Below, piece by piece: positions 7,940 through 18,894 of a stretch of DNA of 64,000 bases. Numbering within the stretch: the first letter of the stretch is position 1; the number at the start of each line of letters is the position of its first letter. The stretch spans positions 1-64,000 of the forward strand of contig JAGHUF010000011.1 in the NCBI GenBank assembly GCA_018064935.1. Reading direction: 5' to 3'. The stretch is from Candidatus Merdinaster equi. Lineage in GTDB: Bacteria > Bacillota > Clostridia > Lachnospirales > Lachnospiraceae. The translations under genes and the position numbers were made by a program. The notes beneath the pieces are model-generated. The model was not told the origin of the DNA. It saw nothing but the letters and a program-made list of their open reading frames with translations, and did no database searches.

Positions 7940-10243
7940 ATGTCTGAAATTATTACAAGAGAGCTATCAGTTGGATACGACAAAAAAATAATAATTGGGA
8001 AGATAGGTCTGGAAGTTAAGGCTGGAAAAATAGTTGTACTTATTGGGCCAAATGGCGCCGGAAAATCCACTATTCTTAAGACTATTGCCGGATTTTTAAA
8101 GCCTGTAGGTGGAGCAGTATATTTTGATGGCAAATCTTCCGAAGATATTGGCTTGCAGGACAGGGCTAAGCTGGTTGCGTCTATGATGACGTCAGGATTC
8201 GGGGCAGAATATATGACCGTTTCTGATGTTGTCGCTGGCGGTAGATATCCATATACAGGGTTGCTGGGAAAGCTATCATCTGAGGATGAGAAGGAAATAA
8301 AGAAGGCACTGAGTATTGTTGGGGCATCCGAACATAAAGACAGAGAGTTTAACAAGCTTAGTGATGGGCAGAAACAGAGAGTGCTTCTGGCAAGAGCTAT
8401 CGCACAGAAGTCTAAGTTCATGATTCTTGATGAGCCCACAAGTTTTCTGGATATAGGTTATAAATTATCATTTATAGAAATACTAAAGGACTTGGCTACA
8501 AAAGAGAATATTGGCATTATTATGTCTTTGCATGAATTGGAAATGGCTGCCAAGGTTGCAGACACAGTTGTTTGCATTGCTGACGATGGAAAAATAGATA
8601 AAATTGGAAATCCGAAAGACGTATTTAAGAATCAGTATATTGAACAATTGTTCAATGTTAAGCCTGGACTTTTGAAGGAAACATACTGTTTTGAAAAAAT
8701 TGAAAATCCTATAGCTCAGGTTAAAGCAAAATTAGAAAATAAGAAGGCACATTTTCTCATGGTGCAGGGAACTATGTCAAGTGCAGGAAAGAGTCTTGTG
8801 GTGGCAGGATTATGCAGAATCTTTATGCAGGATGGATATAGGGTTGCCCCATTCAAATCTCAGAATATGGCACTCAACAGCTTCATTACTGAGGAGGGGC
8901 TGGAAATGGGAAGAGCACAGGTAATGCAAGCGGAGGCAGCCGGTGTAAAGCCAAGTGTTTATATGAACCCTATTCTGCTGAAACCTACAAGTGACAGTGG
9001 ATCGCAGATTATTGTTAATGGTAAGGTCAGGGGTAACATGCGAGCCAGGGATTATTTCGAATATAAGACAGAATTAGTGCCTGATATTCTTGCGGCAGTG
9101 GATAGGCTCCAGCAGCAGGCAGATATTATTGTGATAGAAGGAGCAGGCTCCCCGGCAGAGATTAATCTAAAGTCAAATGACATAGTAAATATGGGAATGG
9201 CTGCAATGGTAGATGCGCCTGTTCTACTTGTTGGTGACATCGACAGGGGAGGTGTATTCGCGCAGCTGTTAGGCACAATAGAACTTCTTGATAAAGAGGA
9301 AAGACAGCGCGTAAAAGGGCTCATTGTCAATAAGTTTAGAGGCGACAAGACTATTCTTGATCCGGGTCTGGAGATGTTGGAGAAGCGTGGAGGAATACCT
9401 ATAGCGGGTGTTGTTCCATATATGCGTTTAGCTCTTGAAGATGAGGATTCTCTTTCAGAAAAATTTGATAGAAATGATAAGGCTCCAATTAGTATTGGTG
9501 TAATTAAGCTACCTCATATTGCAAACTTTACAGATTTTGATGCCTTTGAACAGATACCAGACATTGGCATTCATTATATAACAGGTACCGGTGATGTAGA
9601 TGCGATGGATATGATTATTATTCCGGGCAGCAAAAATACAATTTCTGATATGGTATGGCTTAAGGAAAGCGGAATAGAATCTGAGGTAATAAAATATAGC
9701 TCTTCTGGCAGGCCAGTTATGGGAATATGCGGCGGATATCAGATGCTGGGAAAGAAAATACGTGATCCACTGGGAGTCGAAAATGGAGGGGAGATAAATG
9801 GCCTGGGTCTGCTTCCGGTTGAGACGGTTTTGACTAACAGGAAGTATCGAAGTCAGGTCATAGGAACAGTAGTCAATCCTACTGGTATTCTGTCAAAACT
9901 TTCGGGTAAAAGATACGAAGGCTATGAGATACATATGGGAGAAACAAAGCCTATTGAAGGGAATTTACCGGAATATACGTCAAATGGCTCGGGATATTGC
10001 AGCGGAAATGTATGGGGAACCTATGTACATGGAATATTTGACAGCGCGGATATCGTTACAGGAATAGTTGAAATTCTGGCAAAAGAAAAAAATATAGATG
10101 TAAATCTATCAAATGTAACGGATTACAAAGCATTAAAAGAAAAAGAATATGACCGTCTGGCAGATACTATGCGTGAGTATATGGACATGGAACTAATCTA
10201 CCAGATTATGGGTATGGAAGATGGAAAAGCAAAATCTGTTTGA
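7940..10243 (+). CDS. Fusion: ABC transporter ATPase (BtuD/FepC-like) + cobyric acid synthase (CbiP/CobQ)
   Basis: N-terminal Walker [10 protein letters not shown], signature LSDGQKQRV, Walker B FMILDEP; from about aa 272 [46 protein letters not shown] (CobQ) and glutaminase [10 protein letters not shown]. Single uninterrupted ORF. Confidence 0.92.
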   Translation: MSEIITRELSVGYDKKIIIGKIGLEVKAGKIVVLIGPNGAGKSTILKTIAGFLKPVGGAVYFDGKSSEDIGLQDRAKLVASMMTSGFGAEYMTVSDVVAGGRYPYTGLLGKLSSEDEKEIKKALSIVGASEHKDREFNKLSDGQKQRVLLARAIAQKSKFMILDEPTSFLDIGYKLSFIEILKDLATKENIGIIMSLHELEMAAKVADTVVCIADDGKIDKIGNPKDVFKNQYIEQLFNVKPGLLKETYCFEKIENPIAQVKAKLENKKAHFLMVQGTMSSAGKSLVVAGLCRIFMQDGYRVAPFKSQNMALNSFITEEGLEMGRAQVMQAEAAGVKPSVYMNPILLKPTSDSGSQIIVNGKVRGNMRARDYFEYKTELVPDILAAVDRLQQQADIIVIEGAGSPAEINLKSNDIVNMGMAAMVDAPVLLVGDIDRGGVFAQLLGTIELLDKEERQRVKGLIVNKFRGDKTILDPGLEMLEKRGGIPIAGVVPYMRLALEDEDSLSEKFDRNDKAPISIGVIKLPHIANFTDFDAFEQIPDIGIHYITGTGDVDAMDMIIIPGSKNTISDMVWLKESGIESEVIKYSSSGRPVMGICGGYQMLGKKIRDPLGVENGGEINGLGLLPVETVLTNRKYRSQVIGTVVNPTGILSKLSGKRYEGYEIHMGETKPIEGNLPEYTSNGSGYCSGNVWGTYVHGIFDSADIVTGIVEILAKEKNIDVNLSNVTDYKALKEKEYDRLADTMREYMDMELIYQIMGMEDGKAKSV

Positions 10244-11303
10244 TATTAGAATAAAAAAACCAGATCGAAATATTTATACAGAAGCTAAGAAGCAATGGGA
10301 CAGCATTTCTAAACCATTAGATGGGCTGGGCGATTTTGAAAATATTATCTGCCAGATTGCGGCAATACAAAAAGAGTTATGTCCTGATATTTATGCTAGA
10401 ACGCTTATTGTTTTTTGCGCTGATAATGGAATTGTAGCCCACGGTGTAACTCAGAGTGAGCAGGATGTTACTAGGAAAGTGGCAATCGCTTTAGGAGAAA
10501 GCAGAAGCGCCGCAAGTGTTATTGCCAAAGGCGTTAAAGCGAATGTCTTGCCCGTGGATATTGGAATTAATTGTGAAGATAAAATATCTGGCGTATTAGA
10601 TATGAAGGTTGCGCATGGCACAAAAGATTTTCTCAGCAGCTCAGCGATGACTGAGAAGCAGACACTTCAGGCTATCGAGTGCGGAATCGAGCTTGCCCGT
10701 GAGCAAAAAAAAGCAGGAGCAGGATTGCTGGCAACGGGTGAGATGGGAATTGGTAATACCACTACTTCCTCAGCAGTTCTTGCAGCAATTCTTAAACTTG
10801 ATAGTGAGAAGATGGTGGGACGCGGAGCGGGACTTGATGATATTAAGCTTCAGAATAAAAGAGAAGTAGTCAGGATGGGAATAGAGAAGTATGCCGATGT
10901 TTTTAATCATATTGATGATGAGGCAGACCGCTCCTTTGAAATTTTAAGATGCCTTGGTGGACTGGATATTGCTGCTATGTGTGGTGTGTTTATTGGCGGA
11001 GCAATATACGGAGTGCCGGTAGTAATTGACGGAGTTATCAGTTCTGTTGCAGCTCTTCTGGCACAGATATTTGTACCGGGTACAAAGGAGTATATGATTG
11101 CGTCGCATGGCGGTAGAGAAGCAGGATTAGAAATTGCACTTAAGAAATTAGGATTAAGACCATTAATCAATGGAAATATGGCTTTAGGGGAGGGCACAGG
11201 CGCCCTTATGATATTCCCTCTTTTGGATAATGCTCTTTATTTATACAGGCATGGAACACGATTCGCTGATAATGAAATTGAAGATTATGAGAGGTTCTGC
11301 TGA
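10221..11303 (+). CDS. cobT: Nicotinate-nucleotide--dimethylbenzimidazole phosphoribosyltransferase
   Basis: [46 protein letters not shown]; overlaps the upstream ORF by 23 bp. Confidence 0.95.
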   Translation: MEKQNLFDIRIKKPDRNIYTEAKKQWDSISKPLDGLGDFENIICQIAAIQKELCPDIYARTLIVFCADNGIVAHGVTQSEQDVTRKVAIALGESRSAASVIAKGVKANVLPVDIGINCEDKISGVLDMKVAHGTKDFLSSSAMTEKQTLQAIECGIELAREQKKAGAGLLATGEMGIGNTTTSSAVLAAILKLDSEKMVGRGAGLDDIKLQNKREVVRMGIEKYADVFNHIDDEADRSFEILRCLGGLDIAAMCGVFIGGAIYGVPVVIDGVISSVAALLAQIFVPGTKEYMIASHGGREAGLEIALKKLGLRPLINGNMALGEGTGALMIFPLLDNALYLYRHGTRFADNEIEDYERFC

Positions 11304-11336
11304 TTTGATTATGGCACTATTTGAAAGGATATACTG

Positions 11337-11879
11337 ATGATAACACTTATTGCTGGAACACCTGACAGCGGTAAATCTCTGCTTGCAGAAAATATAGCTG
11401 TGAAGCTATCTGGAGGTGGCAAGAAGTATTATTTGGCTACAATGGTTCCGTTTGGTGAAGAGGGCAAAATGCGTGTAGAGAAGCATCAAAGGATGCGTGA
11501 AGGGAAAGGCTTTATAACTTTGGAGTGGCCGGATGATATTAGTCTTAGACTAAATGACAGCATGGATTTTTCGGGTTCGACCATTCTTCTTGAATGCATG
11601 TCTAATCTTGTCGGAAACGAATTATATAGCGAAAATAATCACGGTACCAGTGATGAGATTCTTAGTAAAAAAATCATTGATGCCATGCACAAATTGAACG
11701 CTAAAGCGAAAAATGTAATTATTGTAACTAATGAATTTGCACTCGAAGACGAGCAGTATGATGCAGCGACAAAAAGGTATGTAAAACTTATTGCTATTGT
11801 TAATAAAGCGCTAATGGATATGGCAGACGAAACGTATATTCATAAAAATGGAGAATGGATGAGTAATGAAGCTAGTTAG
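11337..11879 (+). CDS. cobU: Adenosylcobinamide kinase / guanylyltransferase
   Basis: P-loop GTPDSGKSLLAE; LLECMSNLVGNE; within the cob cluster. Confidence 0.9.
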   Translation: MITLIAGTPDSGKSLLAENIAVKLSGGGKKYYLATMVPFGEEGKMRVEKHQRMREGKGFITLEWPDDISLRLNDSMDFSGSTILLECMSNLVGNELYSENNHGTSDEILSKKIIDAMHKLNAKAKNVIIVTNEFALEDEQYDAATKRYVKLIAIVNKALMDMADETYIHKNGEWMSNEAS

Positions 11880-12636
11880 AAATCTAATTGTTGCTTTTTC
11901 CTTATATTCACAAATACCAATGCCGAGGTTTGAATGGCAGGAAGAGGATATGAAACATAATATGGTATTTCTTCCATGGATTGGGGCTGTTATTGGCCTT
12001 GTTTCCTTTGGATTATCCCATGTGCTTGGGCTGATAGAATTGCCACTTATATGTCAGATGGCGCTTTATTCACTGCTTCCACTGATTATAACCGGTGGTT
12101 TTCATGTGGATGGTTTTATGGATGTTCAGGATGCTATCCGATCATATAAATCCAGAGAGGAAAAACTTGAGATATTGAAGGATCCGCATATTGGGGCGTT
12201 TGCAGTTATAAGAATGGGAATCTACGCATTAATATGGATTGCTTCATTGTCTCAGATTGTTCATAAAGATAACACGTCAGTGCTGCATATGTACTTTGCG
12301 ATTTTCTTTATTGCCAGAGCATTTTCGGCAGTATCAAGTCAGTGCCTTAAGCATGCCAAAAAAGATGGAATGCTTAATATGGAGACAAAAGACTGTGGGA
12401 AAACTGATTTTGTTATATGCGTAATAGAACTTCTTGTGGGAATTGCTTTACTGGCACTTATTAATGTCTGGGCGATTATTGTTTGTGTATTGGTACTGGG
12501 GGTATATTTCATATATTACAGAAGTCTTTGCTACAGACAGTTTGGTGGTGTAACTGGTGATACAGCAGGTTATTGCATTACTACTCTTGAGGAGTGGCTT
12601 TTGGTTGCAATTGCAATTGCCTCTTTTTTTGTCTAG
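11866..12636 (+). CDS. cobS: Adenosylcobinamide-GDP ribazoletransferase (cobalamin synthase)
   Basis: FSLYSQIPMPRFEW, GGFHVDGFMDVQDAI. Confidence 0.95.
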   Translation: MKLVRNLIVAFSLYSQIPMPRFEWQEEDMKHNMVFLPWIGAVIGLVSFGLSHVLGLIELPLICQMALYSLLPLIITGGFHVDGFMDVQDAIRSYKSREEKLEILKDPHIGAFAVIRMGIYALIWIASLSQIVHKDNTSVLHMYFAIFFIARAFSAVSSQCLKHAKKDGMLNMETKDCGKTDFVICVIELLVGIALLALINVWAIIVCVLVLGVYFIYYRSLCYRQFGGVTGDTAGYCITTLEEWLLVAIAIASFFV

Positions 12637-12649
12637 CGGGGGCTGATAT

Positions 12650-13273
12650 ATGAAGGAAATAGAGTGTCTGCTTATAAGACATGGGAAAACACAGGGAAAT
12701 ATAGAAAAGCGATATATTGGATGTAAAACAGATGAGGAACTTTGCGCTGCAGGGATAGAAGAACTGGAGCGAGGGAAGCTTATTGACAGAACAAAGCTAA
12801 AAATAGATTCCAGGGTTTATATAAGTCCAATGCTTCGATGTGTTCAGTCAGCAGATATTTTACTGCCCGAATGTGAGAAAGAAGTAGTTGATGATTTTAG
12901 GGAAATAGATTTTGGCGCATTTGAAAATAAGACCTATGAGGAACTTAATGGAGATAAACATTACCAGAGGTGGATTGATTCAAATGGTACATTGCCATTT
13001 CCAAAAGGTGAATTAAGAGAAGTATTTATAGTAAGAAATATAAAGGCCTTTACTGATGTTCTATATAAGGAATGTGTGAGGAATACAGAAACTGTCATTC
13101 CTTTTGTGATTCATGGTGGAAGTATTATGGCTATAATGAGTTCTTTGACGGGAGAGGATTATTTTGATTTTCATATATCCTGTGGAGAAGGAATACTGGT
13201 AAAGTGTTTGGTAGGAGAGGGGAAGATAGATGTTATATCATATGATCGCATTTGCGTCGGGTGTGATACTTGA
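12650..13273 (+). CDS. cobC: Histidine phosphatase, probable alpha-ribazole phosphatase
   Basis: LIRHGKTQGNIEKRYIG; REIDFGAFENKTYEEL; cob cluster context. Confidence 0.82.
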   Translation: MKEIECLLIRHGKTQGNIEKRYIGCKTDEELCAAGIEELERGKLIDRTKLKIDSRVYISPMLRCVQSADILLPECEKEVVDDFREIDFGAFENKTYEELNGDKHYQRWIDSNGTLPFPKGELREVFIVRNIKAFTDVLYKECVRNTETVIPFVIHGGSIMAIMSSLTGEDYFDFHISCGEGILVKCLVGEGKIDVISYDRICVGCDT

Positions 13274-14213
13274 CTGGATAATAGGCGATCCCATGAATTT
13301 TCCACATCCTATTCGATGGATTGGAAGCTTGATTGGAAAACTGACTGATAAATGGCTATCTCCTTACCTGAACAATGGGAGAGATGCTAAAAAAGAAAGA
13401 ACAAAGGGACTATTTCTTGTACTGACCGTGATAGCCATAACACTAGTTGGTACTTCGATTATTGTATTCGGCGCTTATCTTATAAATGTTTATCTTGGAA
13501 TCATTGTTGAAGCTGTATTAGTTTGTTATCTTTTGGCAGCTAAAAGTCTGTATGTGGAAAGTATGAAGGTGAGTATGGCACTTAATAACGAAGGACTTGA
13601 GGCTGGAAGATATGCTGTGTCAATGATAGTAGGAAGAGATACCAATGTCCTTGATGAAAAGGGTGTAATCAGAGCTGCGGTAGAAACAGTAGCTGAGAAT
13701 ACATCAGATGGAATTATTGCACCGCTACTATATGCATTTATTGGCGGACCAATTCTTGGATTTGCATATAAGGCAATTAATACCATGGATTCAATGGTGG
13801 GCTATCATAGCGATAAGTATGAGGATTTCGGCCATTATGCAGCCAAGCTTGATGACGTGGTGAATTTTCTGCCAGCAAGAATCAGTGCATTCTTTATGAT
13901 TTTGGCATCCTTCCTGCTTGGAAGAAATTATTCTGGTAAGGATGCTGCAAGAATATTTAAAAGAGACAGATTCAATCACAAAAGCCCAAACTCCGCTCAG
14001 ACTGAAAGCGTATGCGCTGGAGCTCTGGGGATAATGCTTGCCGGAGATGCGAGTTATTTTGGAAAAATAGTTAAGAAACCTTTTATTGGTGATGATAAAC
14101 GAGAGATAGAAAATGCAGACATTCATAGAGCTGGTTTGCTGATGTTTGCAACAGAAGTTCTTATATTTTTTGTCGTAATGATTTTGGGATTGCTAATTGT
14201 TTGGCTCTGGTAA
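13230..14213 (+). CDS. cbiB: Adenosylcobinamide-phosphate synthase CbiB
   Basis: DWIIGDPMNFPHPIRWIGSLI; AINTMDSMVGYHSDKYEDFG. Overlaps the cobC-like ORF by 44 bp. Confidence 0.95.
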   Translation: MLYHMIAFASGVILDWIIGDPMNFPHPIRWIGSLIGKLTDKWLSPYLNNGRDAKKERTKGLFLVLTVIAITLVGTSIIVFGAYLINVYLGIIVEAVLVCYLLAAKSLYVESMKVSMALNNEGLEAGRYAVSMIVGRDTNVLDEKGVIRAAVETVAENTSDGIIAPLLYAFIGGPILGFAYKAINTMDSMVGYHSDKYEDFGHYAAKLDDVVNFLPARISAFFMILASFLLGRNYSGKDAARIFKRDRFNHKSPNSAQTESVCAGALGIMLAGDASYFGKIVKKPFIGDDKREIENADIHRAGLLMFATEVLIFFVVMILGLLIVWLW

Positions 14214-14234
14214 ATGGTTTGGAAGGAAAAAAGA

Positions 14235-15278
14235 ATGAAGCATGGTGGAGACATATATTCGGGCGTAATTGAACACGACTTCTCGGTAAATATTAATCCG
14301 CTTGATTGCAGCAGAATAGTCAAAGAGATAATGGATGAAAGCGCAAAGAAAGTATGTAATTATCCTGACCCTTTTCAGAGGGAGTTTAGAGAAGCTGTTG
14401 CGTTTATCGAAGGAGTAAGTGCGGGAGAAGTATTTGGCGGAAATGGTGCATCCGAGCTATTTTTATCGCTTGTAACTATGATAGCACCTAAGAGGGTTAT
14501 GCTTCCGATTCCTTGTTTTGTTGGATATGAGCATGCCCTTTCATTAATTCGTGGATGTGAAATTGTCTATTACCAACTTGAGGAGAAAAAGGATTATTTA
14601 CTGGACAGACTATTCCTTGATGCATTGGAATATGAAGCGGCAAATGGGCTTGAACTGTTATTTCTGACCAATCCAAATAATCCGACAGGGAGGAATATTC
14701 CGAAGGATGTGCTTGATAAAACCTTTGAGATATGTTCAAGAAACAGCGTCAAAATTATTGCAGATGAATGCTTTATAAGACTATCTGATAGTGGCTGCTC
14801 ACTTGTACCATATATAAGGGATTATGAGGGCTTATTTGTTGTAAATGCGTTTACAAAATTTTTTTCCATTCCCGGAATAAGAGCTGGATACGTAATCTCA
14901 AATTATACGAATATCGAACGTCTTCCGAGTTATATGCCGGAATGGAATCTTTCAGTTGTTGCGCAGACAGCCGGAATTATATGTAGTAATTATCTTAATG
15001 GCGGTAATCTCGAGTATGAGTCCAGACAGATGATTCGTAAAGAGAGAGAGTACCTTATCAGCGAGCTAAGAAATATGGGATATAAGGTATACGACTCGGA
15101 TACGACTTTTATTCTCTTATATAGCGTAACCAATCTGTGTGAGTATTTAAGGAAAAGGAAGATACTTATAAGAGATTGCTCAAATTATAAGGGACTTAAT
15201 AAAGGTTTTTATAGAATAGCTGTTAAGACACATGCAGAAAATGAGCTATTGATAGAAGAATTAAAGAAGATGGTTTAG
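14235..15278 (+). CDS. cobD: Threonine-phosphate decarboxylase CobD-like aminotransferase
   Basis: KHGGDIYSG, FLTNPNNPTGRNIP, NAFTKFFSIPGIRAGY (PLP fold type I). Start set to ATG 14235 with GGAAGGA RBS. Confidence 0.88.
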   Translation: MKHGGDIYSGVIEHDFSVNINPLDCSRIVKEIMDESAKKVCNYPDPFQREFREAVAFIEGVSAGEVFGGNGASELFLSLVTMIAPKRVMLPIPCFVGYEHALSLIRGCEIVYYQLEEKKDYLLDRLFLDALEYEAANGLELLFLTNPNNPTGRNIPKDVLDKTFEICSRNSVKIIADECFIRLSDSGCSLVPYIRDYEGLFVVNAFTKFFSIPGIRAGYVISNYTNIERLPSYMPEWNLSVVAQTAGIICSNYLNGGNLEYESRQMIRKEREYLISELRNMGYKVYDSDTTFILLYSVTNLCEYLRKRKILIRDCSNYKGLNKGFYRIAVKTHAENELLIEELKKMV

Positions 15279-15287
15279 GAGTAAGGT

Positions 15288-15929
15288 ATGGAATTGGAGC
15301 ATGTTCTTCCACAGGATATAGAAAAAAGAAGCTTTGAGATTATTACAAAAGAGCTTGAGCAAAAGAACATAGTTATAGATGAAGACAAAGCTTTTCTTAT
15401 AAAGAGAGCAATTCATACTACAGCAGATTTTGATTATGCGTCTTCATTGAGTTTTTCAGAGGATGCAATCACTATTATGGCCAAAATGATTAGGAACGGG
15501 GCCCACATTGTTACTGATACCAATATGGGTCTCTCTGGAATAAATAAAAATGAACTGAAAAAATATGGCGGCGAAGTGCATTGCTTTATGGCTGATGAGG
15601 ATGTTGCCATCGAGGCAAAACGAAGGGGAGTAACAAGAGCAGTAGTAAGCATGGAACGAGCCGCAATGCTTATAGATGATGTGATATTTGCTATTGGAAA
15701 TGCACCGACAGCGCTTATTAATCTCAGAGAGATGTATGACAGTAGAAAATTTATTCCTAAATTTATAATTGGCGTTCCGGTTGGATTTGTTAATGTGGAG
15801 TATGCAAAGGAATTAATAATGGAAACGGACATTCCCTATATAGTTAACTGTGGGAGAAAGGGTGGCAGTAATGTGGCTGCAGCTATATGTAATGCTGTTT
15901 TATATGAGATGAGAAAAGGGAATCTGTAA
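15288..15929 (+). CDS. cbiC: Cobalt-precorrin-8 methylmutase
   Basis: IKRAIHTTADFDYA, AIGNAPTALINL, GVPVGFVNVEYAKE. Confidence 0.95.
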   Translation: MELEHVLPQDIEKRSFEIITKELEQKNIVIDEDKAFLIKRAIHTTADFDYASSLSFSEDAITIMAKMIRNGAHIVTDTNMGLSGINKNELKKYGGEVHCFMADEDVAIEAKRRGVTRAVVSMERAAMLIDDVIFAIGNAPTALINLREMYDSRKFIPKFIIGVPVGFVNVEYAKELIMETDIPYIVNCGRKGGSNVAAAICNAVLYEMRKGNL

Positions 15930-17036
15930 ATGCGATATGGTTTTACAACTGGGAGCTGTAGTGCGGCAGCAGCCAAGGCAGCGGTCTATATGTTGCTTAC
16001 TGGGAATAGAAAAGAAAAAGTAATAATCACAACGCCTAAGGGGATAGATTTCCATGCTGAAATCGTAGATATTGTCATTGACGAAAACTGCGCCTGTTGC
16101 AGCGTAATAAAGGACGGCGGAGACGATCCTGATGTGACGACAGGTTCATATATATCTGTAAAGGCAGAGGTTATCTGCGATGGAGGCAACAGGATATTAA
16201 TAGAAGGTGGTGAAGGTGTAGGTCGAGTTACCAAGCCAGGTCTTGATCAGCCCATTGGTAATGCTGCAATTAATTCAGTACCAAGACAGATGATTGAAAA
16301 GGAAGTTAGAGAAGTAATGAATATTCTCGACTGCAAGGATACGATCACTATTACTGTTTCGGTTCCGGGTGGAGAAGAACTGGCGCAAAAAACCTTTAAT
16401 CCTCGGCTTGGAATAGTAGGTGGAATTTCCATTCTTGGAACCTCGGGTATAGTTGAGCCGATGAGTAGTCAGGCACTTCTTGATACTATTCGTGTGGAAC
16501 TGAATCAAAAGAGGGAGCTTGGAAATGAAATAATAGCAATAACACCAGGTAACTATGGACTGGATTTCATGAAAAAAAAGTTCGGCTACAATCTTGACGA
16601 GGCAGTAAAGTGCTCCAATTACATTGGTGACTCATTGGAAATGATTGCTGAGTTTGGGTTTAAGAAGGTGGTCTTGTGCGGACATATAGGGAAGCTTATT
16701 AAAGTCGCAGGTGGAATCATGAATACGCATTCCAGGGAGGCGGACTGTAGAATTGAGTTAATGATGTATTCTGCTTTTATGGCAGGTGCAGATAAAGATG
16801 TTTTAGCAAGAATCTCAGAGTGTATCTCAACCGATGCAGCATATGAATATATTCTAAAGGCTGGTCTTGAGAAAAAATTTATGGAAAATGTGATGGGGAA
16901 GATAGGGTTCTATCTGAATAAGAAGGTAGGAGGAAGATTTCAGATAGAATGCATCGTTTATTCCAATGAATTTGGTCTGTTGGGGGAGACTAAAGGGGCA
17001 AGAAAACTGATAGAAGGATTAGTAACAGGGGATTAG
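15930..17036 (+). CDS. cbiD: Cobalt-precorrin-5B C1-methyltransferase
   Basis: RYGFTTGSCSAAAAKAAVYML; VIKDGGDDPDVTTG; GEGVGRVTKPGL. Confidence 0.96.
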   Translation: MRYGFTTGSCSAAAAKAAVYMLLTGNRKEKVIITTPKGIDFHAEIVDIVIDENCACCSVIKDGGDDPDVTTGSYISVKAEVICDGGNRILIEGGEGVGRVTKPGLDQPIGNAAINSVPRQMIEKEVREVMNILDCKDTITITVSVPGGEELAQKTFNPRLGIVGGISILGTSGIVEPMSSQALLDTIRVELNQKRELGNEIIAITPGNYGLDFMKKKFGYNLDEAVKCSNYIGDSLEMIAEFGFKKVVLCGHIGKLIKVAGGIMNTHSREADCRIELMMYSAFMAGADKDVLARISECISTDAAYEYILKAGLEKKFMENVMGKIGFYLNKKVGGRFQIECIVYSNEFGLLGETKGARKLIEGLVTGD

Positions 17037-17037
17037 T

Positions 17038-17805
17038 ATGAATGATTTGAATATACATTTTGTCGGTGCAGGTCCAGGAGCAGTTGATCTGATTACTGTC
17101 AGAGGAATGGAGCTGTTAAAGAAGGCAAAGATTGTCATATATGCAGGCTCATTAGTTAATCCACAGCTTCTTAACTATTCTCCAGAAGCAGAAATATATG
17201 ACAGCTCAAAAATGACTCTTGATGAAGTTATAGAGGTAATGAAAAAAAGCTGCGTTGAGGGCAAAGAACTGGTAAGACTTCATACTGGTGAACCAAGCAT
17301 ATATGGTGCGGTGAGAGAGCAGATGGATGCTCTTGATGAGCTGGGTATAGGATATGATTCCTGCCCCGGGGTAAGTGCATGCTTTGGAGCCGCTGCGAGC
17401 TTAAATCTTGAATATACCTTACCCGAGGTATCTCAGTCGCTGGTTATTACGCGAATGGCTGGAAAGACAAAGGTGCCGGAATTTGAAAGTATTGAGAGCT
17501 TTGCTTCGCACAAGGCAACCATGGCTATTTATTTAAGCACTTCCATGTTAGATGAGTTAAGTGAGAGACTAATCCGGGGAGGATATTCAGAAGATACTCC
17601 GGCTGCAATAGTTTATAAGGCAACCTGGCCGGAGGAGGAAAAATATATATGTACAGTTAAGGAACTTCCCAGTGTCGCGATGGAACATGGCATTACTAAG
17701 ACAGCGCTTATTTTGGTGGGTGATGTTATTGATACAACCAATTATGAGAAATCCAGATTATATGCCGAAGATTTTTCTACAGAATACAGGCAGGCAAAAA
17801 AATAA
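17038..17805 (+). CDS. cbiF: Cobalt-precorrin-4 C11-methyltransferase
   Basis: HFVGAGPGAVDLITVRGMELLKKAKIVIYAGSLVN; VRLHTGEPSIYGAVREQMDAL. Confidence 0.95.
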   Translation: MNDLNIHFVGAGPGAVDLITVRGMELLKKAKIVIYAGSLVNPQLLNYSPEAEIYDSSKMTLDEVIEVMKKSCVEGKELVRLHTGEPSIYGAVREQMDALDELGIGYDSCPGVSACFGAAASLNLEYTLPEVSQSLVITRMAGKTKVPEFESIESFASHKATMAIYLSTSMLDELSERLIRGGYSEDTPAAIVYKATWPEEEKYICTVKELPSVAMEHGITKTALILVGDVIDTTNYEKSRLYAEDFSTEYRQAKK

Positions 17806-17817
17806 AGAAGCAGAGAA

Positions 17818-18894
17818 ATGATTATTAGAACATGTGCATGGACAACTGAAGGATTGAAACTGGCTGACAGAATTGCTGAGAGTGTAACAAAGCATACCTT
17901 TGACTACAAAAGTGTGGACGAAGATGTTGATTTATGGATTAAAACAGGATTTGGGCTGAATGCTCCTATTTTGTTTATCGGTGCTATGGGAATTGCTGTA
18001 AGAAAGATTGCACCATTTGTATATAGTAAGTTTTCGGACAGTCCTGTGATTGTTATTGATGAAAAGGGGCAGTTTGTTATTCCTGTTTTATCTGGTCATG
18101 TTGGTGGGGCAAATGAAATGGCAAAGGACATTGCAGCTGCGATAAAAGCGCAGCTGGTTATTACAACTGCGACAGATGTTCAGGATGTCTTTGCTGTTGA
18201 TGTATTTGCCAAAAAAAATGGACTTCGAATAGTTAATAAAGATGGGATAAAAAAAGTTTCTGCCAAGCTGCTTAACAGAAAAAAGATTAGGCTGGTAATT
18301 GACTCAGATATTGAGTATAACCGAGAGGATGTTCCAGACTCTATAGATATCATTGATTATGAAGAGGCGGTAGAAAGCGGTCTGGAGATAGATGTTTATA
18401 TTATGCATAATAGTAGTGCTATGTCTGGTTTGTTGGCGGATGCGGATAAAACAATTGCCAGAAAAATAAAGTCATCTCTATTTCTGGAATATAAGCCTTA
18501 CGTACTTGGTATCGGATGCAAGAGGGATACTGAATTTGAAAAGCTGGATGTATTTGTAAAAGAACAGCTTGAAAGAGGTGACATAGATATAAAATTCGTG
18601 GCTGGCATGGGCACTATAGATATTAAAAAGTCAGAGAAAGGGATTTTATATTTTGAAACCAAAAACAGAATCCCGCTTACTTTTTTTTCTGCACAGGAAC
18701 TGCAAGAGGTAGAGGGCGAATTCAGCAATTCAGATTTTGTGAAAGAGATTACAGGAGTTTCGAATGTGTGTGAGAGGGCAGCTATGAAACTATCTGGAGA
18801 AGATGGAGAACTGTTGCTGCATAAAATAGCTCAGGATGGAATGACTTTGGCGGTGAGTATAAGGAAAGCGAGAATTAGCGTTTGGAAAAACTAA
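17818..18894 (+). CDS. cbiG: Cobalt-precorrin-5A hydrolase
   Basis: LFIGAMGIAVRKIAPFV; PVIVIDEKGQFVIPVLSGHVGGANEMA; ATDVQDVFAVDVFAKKN. Confidence 0.93.
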   Translation: MIIRTCAWTTEGLKLADRIAESVTKHTFDYKSVDEDVDLWIKTGFGLNAPILFIGAMGIAVRKIAPFVYSKFSDSPVIVIDEKGQFVIPVLSGHVGGANEMAKDIAAAIKAQLVITTATDVQDVFAVDVFAKKNGLRIVNKDGIKKVSAKLLNRKKIRLVIDSDIEYNREDVPDSIDIIDYEEAVESGLEIDVYIMHNSSAMSGLLADADKTIARKIKSSLFLEYKPYVLGIGCKRDTEFEKLDVFVKEQLERGDIDIKFVAGMGTIDIKKSEKGILYFETKNRIPLTFFSAQELQEVEGEFSNSDFVKEITGVSNVCERAAMKLSGEDGELLLHKIAQDGMTLAVSIRKARISVWKN

